43,863 nucleotides of DNA from positions 1-43,863 of the forward strand of contig JAUWLR010000006.1 in assembly GCA_030613615.1 (NCBI GenBank), in the 5' to 3' direction. Below, in pieces: positions 14,254 through 21,877 of this stretch. This stretch comes from Candidatus Eiseniibacteriota bacterium. Lineage in GTDB: Bacteria; Joyebacterota; Joyebacteria; Joyebacterales; Joyebacteraceae. The position numbers and the translations under genes were made by a program. Every line of letters starts with the position of its first letter. Position 1 is the stretch's first letter. Below the pieces are notes generated by a model. It saw nothing but the letters and a program-made list of their open reading frames with translations, was not told the DNA's origin and ran no database searches.

Positions 14254-15708
14254 TTACGGGCATTCCTCGACGTAGAAGTGGATTATGTTCCAGGACTCCT
14301 CCCAGCATCCAGCGTTGTCCTGGGCCCTGACCCTGAATTCATGGATGCCCGTCTCGACGTTCTCGTAGGTCCAGCTCGTGCAGGGCTGCCCGGGAAGATC
14401 CACCTGGCAGACCCTGTATGCATTCATCGAGGGGTCGAGCACGAACTGATATGCCGCGACGTCGCCGTCGGCGTCGGAGCCGTCCCACACTACCTCGAAA
14501 TCGGGACAAACTGTGTCGCCGTCCGCGGGGAAGGTGATCCACGATTCGGGCGGCAGGTTGTACCAGAAGTCGAACTTCTCTCTGTCAGCGGCGACATCGC
14601 TCGATCTCTCGAACGTTCCTTGGAGATCCCTGGAGTTGATCTCGAACCTGTGTTGTGCGTTCCCGCCCTGCGGCGAGTTGCGACTCTCGATGTAGTGCGA
14701 GTCCGAGATCGCGACGTTGGACGTGAAGTACCACTCGCTGACGTACGTCTGAGCCAGCGTGTCGACGTGGAACTCCTTGCGGAAGTCATTGTCGAGAGTG
14801 ATCCAGATCGAGGCCACGCCCACCCGTGTGTCCTCGGGCGCCAGGACCCTCTCCTTGTCACGCACGCTCCAGCGGAACCAGATCGTGTCGCCGTCCGAGA
14901 CAGTAAGCGTGCCCGTGTCTTCAGTGGGCTCGAGGATCTCGCTGTCGGGTTCGAAGTTCATCACGAACTTGTAGTTCTCCGGGAAGTTCTCCGCGCCCGT
15001 CTCGTCCCTGGCCTTGACGTAGAAGAAGTGCGTGCCGGCGGAGACGGTCGGGTACGTCGTGCTCATGCTGTCCCCGTATGCGGAGAACGGGTTGCTGTCC
15101 AGCCTGTAGCTGTAGTGAATCGGAGCTCCCAGACCGTCGGGGTCCCAGCCGCCCCAGATGAACCGGACGGGAGTGAACATCAGCACGGTGTCCTTCCTGT
15201 CCGGGTTGTAGCCTGGCGAGCTCGGGTCGAGCGGCCCGTCGACGCGATAGAGCGAGTCTATCTCCGGGACGACGGTCCAGGCGTCGAACCTGACCCTGGC
15301 CGCAAGGGGGTCGAGCTTGCCCTCGTTGTCGACCGCCCGGACGTAGAATGTGTGCCGCCTCGTCTCGCCGGCCGAATCGATCAGGGCCTTGAACAAGCTG
15401 TCACTTCTCGGCGTGAACTGCCACGGGGAGTTCTCCGCGCCGTACGGTGGCACGGTGTCGTCCCACGCGAAATGGTACGCGACCACGAAGCCGTCCGGAT
15501 CTGTGCCGTCCCAGTACATGTGTATTCTGTAGTTCGCCTGAGTATAGGGGCCTGGCGCACTGGTCAGCCGCGTGTCGGGAGCGAGGTTCGTGTCGATGAA
15601 CAGCTTCTCCTGCTTCCGGCATCCGGTCAGGAAGAGCGTCGCGGCGAGTGGAACTGCCAAGAGGGCAACCGCGAACGCACCTGCTGCTAGTCTCCTGAAC
15701 GACATCAT
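14254..15708 (-). CDS. multi-module Ig/Fn3-like lipoprotein, paralogue of the downstream gene
   Basis: A 484-residue lipoprotein of unknown function. The start at 15708 (two consecutive ATG codons) is preferred over the ORF-track start because GGAGGAAG precedes it and it opens a signal peptide (MMSFRRLAAGAFAVALLAVPLAATLFLTGC) with lipobox cysteine 30. The rest is beta-rich, with at least three modules containing W-D-G-x-D-x-DG-x-V-x-Y: MYWDGTDPDGFVVAYHF, IWGGWDPDGLGAPIHY and VVWDGSDADGDVAAYQF. Phrases such as HTFYVRAVDNEG and HEFRVRAQDNAG close each module. No enzyme domain is visible, unlike the downstream paralogue. It is the first gene of a - strand pair with its own consensus promoter. 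A surface-binding or scaffold role is inference. Confidence 0.82.
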   Translation of the reverse strand: MMSFRRLAAGAFAVALLAVPLAATLFLTGCRKQEKLFIDTNLAPDTRLTSAPGPYTQANYRIHMYWDGTDPDGFVVAYHFAWDDTVPPYGAENSPWQFTPRSDSLFKALIDSAGETRRHTFYVRAVDNEGKLDPLAARVRFDAWTVVPEIDSLYRVDGPLDPSSPGYNPDRKDTVLMFTPVRFIWGGWDPDGLGAPIHYSYRLDSNPFSAYGDSMSTTYPTVSAGTHFFYVKARDETGAENFPENYKFVMNFEPDSEILEPTEDTGTLTVSDGDTIWFRWSVRDKERVLAPEDTRVGVASIWITLDNDFRKEFHVDTLAQTYVSEWYFTSNVAISDSHYIESRNSPQGGNAQHRFEINSRDLQGTFERSSDVAADREKFDFWYNLPPESWITFPADGDTVCPDFEVVWDGSDADGDVAAYQFVLDPSMNAYRVCQVDLPGQPCTSWTYENVETGIHEFRVRAQDNAGCWEESWNIIHFYVEECP

Positions 15709-15795
15709 GGTTGTGCTTCCTCCAGGTTCAGGGTATGGAAAACCAGTCACAGGCAGGGCCCGCGACGGGCGCGACCCTTCCGATGCCGGATGGCC

Positions 15796-15840
15796 GTGCC
15801 CCCCCACGAAGGGTTGACCTTTTGATGGGGGGGGTTCCAC
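15796..15840 (-). promoter_or_regulatory. hairpin with C/G homopolymer stem at the 5' end of the lipoprotein mRNA
   Basis: On the - strand the transcript would begin near 15839 with GTGGAACCCCCCCC and fold back on GGGGGGGCAC. C8 (15834-15827) pairs with G7 (15805-15799), GTG with CAC outside it, and AAGG-TCAAC-CCTT inside it. The stem therefore covers the first 45 or so bases of the leader. Homopolymers of 7 and 8 bases are also slippage-prone. Confidence 0.5.
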
Positions 15841-15845
15841 TAACG

Positions 15846-15873
15846 ATTATACCGCCCGTCCATATCATGTCAA
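15846..15873 (-). promoter_or_regulatory. perfect-consensus sigma70 promoter of the lipoprotein operon
   Basis: On the - strand TTGACA (15873-15868) and TATAAT (15851-15846) are separated by 16 bases. All twelve consensus bases match. Predicted start of transcription near 15839, giving a leader of about 130 bases before the ATG at 15708. Confidence 0.85.
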
Positions 15874-15900
15874 CACAAAAAGGCCCCTTGGAACGGGGTA

Positions 15901-15914
15901 TTGCGCACGCGCAA
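15901..15914. promoter_or_regulatory. candidate operator between divergent promoters
   Basis: TTGCGC-AC-GCGCAA, a 6-bp inverted repeat with a 2-base spacer, lies between the divergent -35 boxes at 15873 and 15949. Its position suits a regulator acting on both operons. No regulator gene is nearby, so this rests on symmetry and position only. Confidence 0.35.
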
Positions 15915-15948
15915 CACATGTGCTAGTCTGGAGTTGGAACAAAACCGG

Positions 15949-15977
15949 TTGACAGCGGCGTCACCGGTCTGTAAACT
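15949..15977 (+). promoter_or_regulatory. sigma70 promoter of the ExbB/ExbD/TonB operon
   Basis: TTGACA at 15949-15954, a 17-base spacer, and TAAACT at 15972-15977. Predicted transcript start near 15984, with a leader of about 240 bases before the ExbB ATG. The leader includes a run of eight C (CCCCCCCC near 16066) but no feature I can name. Confidence 0.75.
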
Positions 15978-16222
15978 CCCTGCGACATAACTTGAACAGG
16001 CGCGGCCGGGCCGGGCGCACGCCTCAAGGGTGTGCGGAACGCGGGGTTGGGTTCATGACTCCGTTCCCCCCCCAGGCTCAGGGAAACAGCAAGCGTGGGA
16101 GGTGGCCAGAGGAGGCAGAGCAGTCCGAAGTGTGTTTGAGCAGTGAGACGGGAAGTGCCACAGAGGACCGCGATCTGCCCGTGGTGGGACGTGTCGCGGC
16201 AAGGGGGAGGAGAAGCAAAGTA

Positions 16223-17080
16223 ATGAGAAGAGTCTTCTTGACTGTTTCGGCGGGACTCATGGTGCTGATGCTGACAGGCACGATTAGCCCGCTGGCAGCG
16301 CAGACTGAAACGGCGGCGGAGATCGAGGGCATGGTCGCCACGGCCGAGAGTACGGTCGTCGATACGGGACTCGTCGACACTACGGCCGTCGACTCGCTCG
16401 CGGCCGCGATGGAGGAAGAACCCGTCGAGCCGGAGCCCGTGCCTCAGGCGCGCGGCTTCGCGCAGAGCGGCCTTGTTGAGTTCTTCAACAAGGGCGGGAA
16501 GTTCATGTGGGGCCTCCTGTTCCTGTCCATCGTCGGTGTCGCGGTCATCATCGAACGGGCCATCACGTTGCACAAAGCCCGCTCGGATGTCCGGAAGCTG
16601 ATGGAGCGGGTCGTGGGCGCGCTCAAGAAAGGGCGTCTGGACGAGGCGATCGAGGTCTGCGCGACCGTGCGTGGTCCGATTCCGCAGATCCTGCACGCGG
16701 GGCTCATGCGGGCGAAGAAAGGGACCGAGGCCGTCCAGAAGGCCATCGAGACAGCGGGCATCATTGAGATGTCGTTCCTCGAGAGAGGACTCATCATCCT
16801 TGCTACCGTCGCGAACGTCGCACCTCTGCTCGGGTTCCTCGGGACGGTCTCAGGCATGGTCGGGGCGTTCGAGGCGATAGCTCAGGCGGAGCAGGTCAGC
16901 GCCAAGCTCGTCGCGAGCGGTATCTCAGAAGCGCTGATCACCACGATGACGGGTCTTATGATCGCCATCCCGACGCAGGTTGCGCACAACCTGTTCGTTC
17001 AGCGGATCGACCGGTTCGTGGTCGAGATGGAAGACAGCGCGGCGGAGCTGGTTGACGTGCTCACCGAGATGGATACGTAG
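16223..17080 (+). CDS. exbB: MotA/TolQ/ExbB proton-channel family protein
   Basis: A 285-residue inner-membrane subunit of the proton-driven motor that energises TonB-dependent transport. The ATG at 16223 has GGGGAGGAG about 10 bases upstream; the longer ORF-track start adds 77 polar residues. The protein starts with a signal-like hydrophobic segment (RRVFLTVSAGLMVLMLTGTISPLAAQ) and an acidic linker of about 50 residues. It then has the family core: TM helix KFMWGLLFLSIVGVAVIIERA and, after a cytoplasmic domain, TM helices in LATVANVAPLLGFLGTVSGM and EALITTMTGLMIAIPTQVAHN. An N-terminal exported extension is seen in ExbB proteins of several non-proteobacterial groups. The next genes are two ExbD and two TonB. 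Confidence 0.9.
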   Translation: MRRVFLTVSAGLMVLMLTGTISPLAAQTETAAEIEGMVATAESTVVDTGLVDTTAVDSLAAAMEEEPVEPEPVPQARGFAQSGLVEFFNKGGKFMWGLLFLSIVGVAVIIERAITLHKARSDVRKLMERVVGALKKGRLDEAIEVCATVRGPIPQILHAGLMRAKKGTEAVQKAIETAGIIEMSFLERGLIILATVANVAPLLGFLGTVSGMVGAFEAIAQAEQVSAKLVASGISEALITTMTGLMIAIPTQVAHNLFVQRIDRFVVEMEDSAAELVDVLTEMDT

Positions 17081-17142
17081 GGAAGACTGCGAGTAGGCGG
17101 AGCGGGATCTCGATATTCCCGCACCGCAGGGAAGGCACTGGA

Positions 17143-17589
17143 ATGGCGAGATTCAGGAAAAGAACGAGGATATCGGCCGACATGGTCGGCGAGTCATCGA
17201 TGTCGGACGTCGCCTTTCTGCTCCTCATCTTCTTCATTGTGAGCACGACGTTCCCCGAGGTAGGCCTGCCCATGATCCTGCCGAGCAAGGCAGGAGACGT
17301 GAAGCAGGTCAAGCGGGACAACGTCATGCAGATCGTAACGGCGAGGAGTGGCGCGTACTTCATAGATATCGACACTGAACCAACGCCGCTCTACGAGCTC
17401 AGGGGTATCGTGAGACAGCGCCTCACGGACAACAAGAACCTGATTCTGTCCCTGGAGACGCATCCCGATGCTCCCTACGGGAGTATGATCAACGCACTCG
17501 ACGAGGTGACGCTCGCCTACAACGAACTGGCGGCGGCGAACATCAAGCGAGAGCACAGGATCTCCCTGAAGATGCTCGACATAGAGTAG
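17143..17589 (+). CDS. exbD: ExbD/TolR-family biopolymer transport protein, copy 1
   Basis: A 148-residue protein with the ExbD layout: a short basic cytoplasmic tail, a single TM helix SMSDVAFLLLIFFIVSTTF and a periplasmic domain. The helix carries the proton-handling aspartate (D22 in MSDVAF). The domain ends NIKREHRISLKMLDIE. It pairs with ExbB in the motor. A 6-bp hairpin (GCGGGA with TCCCGC near 17122-17142) lies in the gap before it. The start is ATG with AGGGAAGG upstream. The presence of a second, divergent ExbD directly after it suggests a heteromeric ExbD pair in one motor, a known arrangement in some Bacteroidetes-like operons. Use in this organism is inferred. Confidence 0.92.
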   Translation: MARFRKRTRISADMVGESSMSDVAFLLLIFFIVSTTFPEVGLPMILPSKAGDVKQVKRDNVMQIVTARSGAYFIDIDTEPTPLYELRGIVRQRLTDNKNLILSLETHPDAPYGSMINALDEVTLAYNELAAANIKREHRISLKMLDIE

Positions 17590-17608
17590 GCAGGCTGGAG
17601 GTAGTCAA

Positions 17609-18019
17609 TTGGAGCTGAGGAGGAAAGCGGGGAGCGGGGCCAGAATCCCGACGTCCTCGATGGCAGACATCGCGTTCCTGCTGATCGTCTTCTTCATGGT
17701 CACGACGATCTTCAAGATGGAACAGGGTCTGGCCATCACGCTTCCCAGGTCGACGGCCGGTGAGAAGATCCCGAAGGAGAACGTCGCCCACATCTGGATC
17801 GATCGGACCGGGATCATCTCCATCGACGACCTGGTGGTCAGCGTGCCTGACATCGATTATATGATCAGCGCGAAGCTTCGTGAGAACCGGGGTCTCATCG
17901 TCTCTTTCAACACGGACGAGAACGCTCCGTACCGAGTCGTCAACGAGGCGATGGAGAGGCTCAAGCTGGCCAACGCACTGAGGGTTACATTCACCACGGT
18001 GCCAGTGGAGGAGCAGTAG
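17609..18019 (+). CDS. exbD: ExbD/TolR-family biopolymer transport protein, copy 2
   Basis: A 136-residue second ExbD. Its TM helix is SMADIAFLLIVFFMVTTIF with the conserved aspartate, preceded by a basic cytoplasmic tail (LELRRKAGSGARIPTS). The periplasmic part differs clearly from copy 1 (for example ENVAHIWIDRTGIISIDD), so this is not a recent duplication. It starts with TTG, GGAGG lying 8 bases upstream, and is 19 bases after copy 1, so the two are translated from one message. The copies may occupy different positions around the ExbB ring. Confidence 0.9.
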   Translation: MELRRKAGSGARIPTSSMADIAFLLIVFFMVTTIFKMEQGLAITLPRSTAGEKIPKENVAHIWIDRTGIISIDDLVVSVPDIDYMISAKLRENRGLIVSFNTDENAPYRVVNEAMERLKLANALRVTFTTVPVEEQ

Positions 18020-18075
18020 ACGAGATTGCCATCGGCAAGTGACCGACGCGATTCGCTGATTCGAGGCGAGGGATA

Positions 18076-18708
18076 ATGAGTCCATACACCGCGGTACACA
18101 TGACAGCGGAGCAGGAGCTCAAGAACCAGTACCCGAAGGCATTCAGGTATGCGGTCCTGGCTGCCATCGGCATACACCTTCTCGCGTTTCTGCTCACGCC
18201 GGATTGGAAGCCGAAGCCGTACCAGCTCCGCGAGAGGCAGGTGCTGGAGGCCATCAACATTCCGGACCAGATCTCAATACCACCGCCCCCGAAGGAGGAG
18301 GCCAAGCCGATCGTCCCGACGGAGATCGAGCCGAGCGAGGACGCGGACGCGGCTGAGACCATCGCGTCCACGGAGCTGGACGTTGAGGCTCCGCCTGAGC
18401 TCCCGCCGGCGCCCCAGCGGGCCGAGTTCTTCACGGCGTTCGACGAGCCTCCACAGGTCATCACGCAGATCTCGCCGGTGTATCCGGACATGGCGAGGCA
18501 GGCCGAACTGGAGGGCGTGGTGATGGTCCAGATCGGCGTCAACGAGTTCGGCGATGTCGTGGAAGCGACCATCGTCAAGGGGGTCGAGGGACTCAACCAG
18601 GCGGCGATCGAGGCGGTCTACAAGTGGAAGTTCAGGCCGGCGAAGCAGCGGGACATCCCCGTTCCGGTTCGCATCGTTGTGCCGATTCGGTTCGTGCTCA
18701 GGGGCTGA
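18076..18708 (+). CDS. tonB: TonB-family energy transducer, copy 1
   Basis: A 210-residue TonB protein that spans the periplasm and links the ExbB/ExbD motor to outer-membrane receptors. One N-terminal TM helix (FRYAVLAAIGIHLLAFLLTP) is followed by a proline/acid-rich linker (ISIPPPPKEEAKPIV). The C-terminal TonB domain is ITQISPVYPDMARQAELEGVVMVQIGV through AVYKWKFRPAKQRDIPVPV. This domain is the canonical receptor-contacting fold. The start ATG 18076 has GAGGCGAGGG upstream; an internal ATG at 18100 is possible. It follows ExbD copy 2 by 56 bases. Confidence 0.93.
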   Translation: MSPYTAVHMTAEQELKNQYPKAFRYAVLAAIGIHLLAFLLTPDWKPKPYQLRERQVLEAINIPDQISIPPPPKEEAKPIVPTEIEPSEDADAAETIASTELDVEAPPELPPAPQRAEFFTAFDEPPQVITQISPVYPDMARQAELEGVVMVQIGVNEFGDVVEATIVKGVEGLNQAAIEAVYKWKFRPAKQRDIPVPVRIVVPIRFVLRG

Positions 18709-18853
18709 CAAAGAACGACCACGCGCCTGCATTCGTGGCAGGCGTCGAGCCGTCGGAGGTCGAACAGCTCTATATCGGTGGCGCCGCGATCGTACCGTCG
18801 TGGTGCCAAAGGGATCGTGCAGCGCAACACCGGTGCCCCCCCAGCGGGACCGC

Positions 18854-18869
18854 CCCGAACATGTTCGGG
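18854..18869. promoter_or_regulatory. perfect 16-bp palindrome between the two tonB genes
   Basis: CCCGAACATGTTCGGG reads identically on both strands. It lies 49 bases before the second tonB start, in a 210-base gap that is unusually long for this operon. I found no convincing promoter boxes beside it. It could be a regulator-binding site or a short stem; the role is open. Confidence 0.45.
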
Positions 18870-18918
18870 CGCCATACCTGCGTAGGTCGATTGTCTACCG
18901 GGAGTGGGGGGACACGAG

Positions 18919-19542
18919 ATGAGTACCTGGCCGACCGCCGAGCAGATACTCAAGGACGAGCACCCGCGGATCCTGAGAGTTGCGGTTCTCCTGGCCCTGT
19001 TGATTCACGCCGTTGCGTTTGTGGCGACGCCGTCGTTCACCGTTGAGCCCTACAGGCTCAGAGAGGATGGGCCGCCTCCCATCACGCCAGTTGTGGTGTC
19101 CTGGGAGCGCAGCGAGCCCCTGCGGCCTGCGCCGAAGCCGCCGGCAGTGCGGGAGTTCGCGCCCTCGATGGATGCGAACGCGGACGCGACGATCGACGGC
19201 ACGTCGTATGACCCTCTGAGCGCGGCTCCGGTGGAGCCGGTGCCCCTGGGCACTCCCAGGGTGCTGGACGTCTTCGAGGTGCCGCCCAAGCTGGTCCTGC
19301 GGATTCGGCCCGTCTACCCCGAACTGGCACAGCAGGCCGAACTCGAGGGGGTCGTGGGGCTTCTGATCGTGGTCGATGAGGCCGGGAACGTCGTCAGCGC
19401 GGACGTCGTGCGATCCGTTCCCGGGCTCGACAGGGCTGCGATCGACGCAATCCTGCAATGGAAGTACGAACCGGCTCTACAGAGGGACGTTCCCGTTCGG
19501 GTGCGCATCTTCCAGTCGGTCCGTTTCCGGCTTCGCGACTGA
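18919..19542 (+). CDS. tonB: TonB-family energy transducer, copy 2
   Basis: A 207-residue paralogue of the preceding TonB. The ATG at 18919 is preferred because GGGGGG lies just upstream; the ORF-track GTG at 18904 is inside that site. Both copies share the N-terminal pattern TAEQ-L-K-E/Q-P...LIHAVAF (here VAVLLALLIHAVAFVATP) and PYRLRE, then a proline-rich linker. They also share the C-terminal domain (LRIRPVYPELAQQAELEGVVGLLI, ILQWKYEPALQRDVPVRV). The linker is different and shorter in charge. Two transducers behind one motor could serve different receptors. It ends the energiser operon and is followed by hairpins. Confidence 0.93.
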   Translation: MSTWPTAEQILKDEHPRILRVAVLLALLIHAVAFVATPSFTVEPYRLREDGPPPITPVVVSWERSEPLRPAPKPPAVREFAPSMDANADATIDGTSYDPLSAAPVEPVPLGTPRVLDVFEVPPKLVLRIRPVYPELAQQAELEGVVGLLIVVDEAGNVVSADVVRSVPGLDRAAIDAILQWKYEPALQRDVPVRVRIFQSVRFRLRD

Positions 19543-19545
19543 GTT

Positions 19546-19566
19546 CCCCCGGAGTGGTTTCGGGGG
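19546..19566 (+). terminator. hairpin directly after tonB copy 2
   Basis: CCCCCG-GAGTGGTTT-CGGGGG, a 6-bp GC stem starting 4 bases after the stop codon. There is no T-run after it, so by itself it is a weak terminator. Confidence 0.4.
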
Positions 19567-19574
19567 CAGGTGGC

Positions 19575-19599
19575 CGGGTTCAGATTATGCTCGAACCCG
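19575..19599. promoter_or_regulatory. 7-bp inverted repeat downstream of tonB
   Basis: CGGGTTC and GAACCCG flank 11 bases (AGATTATGCTC). It could be a hairpin or an operator for the next operon. I found no clear promoter in 19543-19751 to decide between these. Confidence 0.3.
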
Positions 19600-19627
19600 C
19601 TAAACATGATGACGGAGAGTGGTGTCT

Positions 19628-19661
19628 CAAAGGGCAGCGCGGGCCTTAGCGTTGCCCTTTG
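19628..19661 (+). terminator. terminator-like hairpin ending the energiser operon
   Basis: CAAAGGGCA (19628-19636) pairs perfectly with TGCCCTTTG (19653-19661), and four further inner pairs (GCGC with GCGT, one G-U) extend the stem to 13 bp with an 8-base loop. The tail ATTGTGAATAG is only partly T-rich. Confidence 0.55.
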
Positions 19662-19751
19662 ATTGTGAATAGCGCGGGCGCTGCCGCGTATTAGGAGGAA
19701 AGGGACCCGCGGGCTGTAGGGAACGGGATCCACAGGAAAGGGGATGCGACA

Positions 19752-20549
19752 ATGGCGGAGCTAAACGAGAGCCGGGACGCAGCAACCCCCGCGCCGGCGC
19801 AGCCTGAGGGCGCGAGGAGCGGGATCGTAGGCTGGATAACGGGCGTCTTCATGGACCCCGGGGCCACCTTCCAGGGCATCGCGGACAGTGTGGAACGAAC
19901 CTCTCCGACCGACCCGAACAAGACGAAGGACATGTCCAAGTGGTGGCTCCCCGTTCTCATCACTATCGTCGTGGGCATCGGGATCGCCCTCTACACGGTC
20001 CCCACTTTCATCGCCCCGATGCAGGCAGACGTCATCCGTGAAGCCGTGATGGAGCGCGGCGGAGCGGCGGCCGACGCCGAGCAGGCGATCAAGATGTCGG
20101 GTGCGATGATGGTGCCGATGTCGCTCGTAGGGGTGATTGTCGCCACGTTCCTCATCGTCTTCGCAGCTGCCGGTATCGTTCACCTGGTGATGAAGATGGT
20201 TGGCGCGAAGGGCAGATTCAGACACGCCAGAGCCGTCGTGGCGTGGAGCATGTTGATCACGACCCTCGGGAGCCTCATCAAGCTGCCCATAATGATCGCG
20301 AAGAGCTCGATGATAGTGGAGACGGGGCCGTCGCTCTTCTTCAAGGACCTCGAGCCCTCCGATCGTCTCTTCAAGTTTCTCAGCGGCTTCGACATCTTCA
20401 CCATCTGGTGGATGGTGGTGATGATTGTCGCGCTGGCCGTCGCCTACCGGGCCTCAAGGGGCAAGGCGGTCGTGGCCGTCGCGGTTCTCTGGATACTGTT
20501 GATACTGATCTCGACCTTTACACCAGGAGGCATGGGTGCGGGTATGTAG
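19752..20549 (+). CDS. Yip1-family integral membrane protein
   Basis: A 265-residue membrane protein with the look of the YIP1 domain family. It has a short soluble N-terminus with GWITGVFMDPGATFQGIAD, a typical lead-in of bacterial YIP1 proteins. About five hydrophobic helices follow (WLPVLITIVVGIGIALY, VPMSLVGVIVATFLIVFAAAGIVHLVM, AVVAWSMLITTLGSLIKLP, IWWMVVMIVALAVAY and VVAVAVLWILLILIS). Bacterial members have no established biochemical role and often sit beside ABC exporters. Here its end overlaps the start of the TolC gene, placing it at the head of the export operon. Start ATG with AGGAAAGGGGATGCGACA upstream. Confidence 0.8.
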   Translation: MAELNESRDAATPAPAQPEGARSGIVGWITGVFMDPGATFQGIADSVERTSPTDPNKTKDMSKWWLPVLITIVVGIGIALYTVPTFIAPMQADVIREAVMERGGAAADAEQAIKMSGAMMVPMSLVGVIVATFLIVFAAAGIVHLVMKMVGAKGRFRHARAVVAWSMLITTLGSLIKLPIMIAKSSMIVETGPSLFFKDLEPSDRLFKFLSGFDIFTIWWMVVMIVALAVAYRASRGKAVVAVAVLWILLILISTFTPGGMGAGM

Positions 20550-21846
20550 GAGGAAGGGCAAGCACATGGGCGCGGCGCTGGTCTGTGCCACGCTCGTGTG
20601 CACGGTCCTCACGGTTTCCGTCCTCCCCGCGCGGGCCAGGGTCTACACGCTCGAGGAGTGCATAGAGGTCGCACTCGTGGAGAACACGACCTTGGCACGG
20701 GCCAGAGAGGACCTGAGGGGCGCCGACGCGAGCGTGATGTCCGGCTGGTCCGGCGTGCTGCCGCACGTGTCCGCGGGTGCAACCGCCAGCGATAACCTGG
20801 CGGTCTTAGAAGGAGTGGACATCAAGTCCGAGGGCCTGACGGGGAGCATCAGCCTCTCGCAGACTCTCTTCGACGGTTCCACGTTCGCCAGAATCGCAGG
20901 CACTCACCGGGGCAGGACGGCCGCGGAGCTCTCGCTTGAGTTCACCCGGCGTGAGATCGTGTTCGAGACCAAGCGGGCCTACTACAGCCTGCTGAGAGCC
21001 GTCCAGCTGCGAGACGTGCAGGAAGAGGCCGTCGATCTGGTTCGCGAGCAGCTGAGGAAGACGCAGAGTCTGTTCGACCTCGGATCGGCTTCGAAGTCGG
21101 ATCTCCTGAAGGCTCAGGTCCAGATCGGCGAGGCCGAGCTGGCCTTCATCGCGACCGACAAGGCGGCCGAGATCGCTCGGGCGGGGCTCGCGCTCACGCT
21201 CGGGATCGACGTGACGACCGAGATAGAGGCCGTCGATCCGCCGGAAGACAGGCTGGAGGAGGAGATCACGGACTTCGACATCGAGGCTGCGATCTCGTCC
21301 AGGCTGGACATCAAGGCGTGGGAGGAGTTGCTCGTGGCGGCCCGCCGCTCCCTGCTTTCATCCCAGGCGGGCTGGTGGCCGGAACTCAACCTCTCGATGT
21401 CCTACTCGAGGGGAGTGGGCTCGCACTGGCTCGGAGATCTCTTCGAGGACGCGAGCGAGAACTACACGCGGTCGACCAGCGTCAGGCTGTCTCTTCCCAT
21501 CTTCAACGGGCTGGCGACGAAGGCAAGCGTCGACGGCAGCAGGTCGTCGCTGCGCTCGTACGAGATCTCCCTGCGAAGCGCCAGGCTTTCGGCCGCATAT
21601 GAGATCGAGAGCGCAAGACTCTCCGCAGAAGAAGGAAGACGCAGTGTCGAGGTCGCGCGGCAGTCTGTCCTCCAGGCCGAAGAGGACCTCAGAGTTTCGG
21701 AGGAGCGGTTCCGCCTGAGGGCGGCGAGCATGCTCGAACTGATAGACGCAAGAGTTGCGTACTCACGTGCCCGCGCGGGGCTGGTGGATGCGCGCTTCAA
21801 CTACGAGATAGCGAAGGCGGAACTCAAGCTCGCGCTTGGGCTGTAG
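20536..21846 (+). CDS. TolC-family outer-membrane efflux protein
   Basis: A 436-residue outer-membrane channel of a tripartite exporter. Two OEP repeats are visible as long amphipathic helices: LEECIEVALVENTTLARAREDL near residue 36, LDIKAWEELLVAARRSLLSSQAGWWPELNLSMSYSRG in the second half and SVLQAEEDLRVSEERFRLRAASMLELIDA near the end. The GTG at 20536 is favoured: AGGAGG lies 5 bases upstream and it gives the signal peptide a basic n-region (MRVCRRKGKHMGAAL). ATG 20566 would start it without positive charge. The overlap with the Yip1 gene indicates translational coupling. The periplasmic adaptor follows 31 bases later. Confidence 0.92.
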   Translation: MRVCRRKGKHMGAALVCATLVCTVLTVSVLPARARVYTLEECIEVALVENTTLARAREDLRGADASVMSGWSGVLPHVSAGATASDNLAVLEGVDIKSEGLTGSISLSQTLFDGSTFARIAGTHRGRTAAELSLEFTRREIVFETKRAYYSLLRAVQLRDVQEEAVDLVREQLRKTQSLFDLGSASKSDLLKAQVQIGEAELAFIATDKAAEIARAGLALTLGIDVTTEIEAVDPPEDRLEEEITDFDIEAAISSRLDIKAWEELLVAARRSLLSSQAGWWPELNLSMSYSRGVGSHWLGDLFEDASENYTRSTSVRLSLPIFNGLATKASVDGSRSSLRSYEISLRSARLSAAYEIESARLSAEEGRRSVEVARQSVLQAEEDLRVSEERFRLRAASMLELIDARVAYSRARAGLVDARFNYEIAKAELKLALGL

Positions 21847-21877
21847 GCTCAACGGGGCGACGGAGGGGGTAGCTCTC

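Noticed and set aside
14065-15690. 541-residue + strand ORF opposite the lipoprotein genes
   Set aside because: It spans both - strand lipoproteins with lipoboxes and ribosome-binding sites. Composition (V, R, D, E, H-rich) and lack of motifs mark it as a shadow.
18854-18869. Palindrome as a LexA box
   Set aside because: Gram-positive type LexA sites have GAAC-N4-GTTC; here the half-sites are only two bases apart, and tonB is not an SOS gene.
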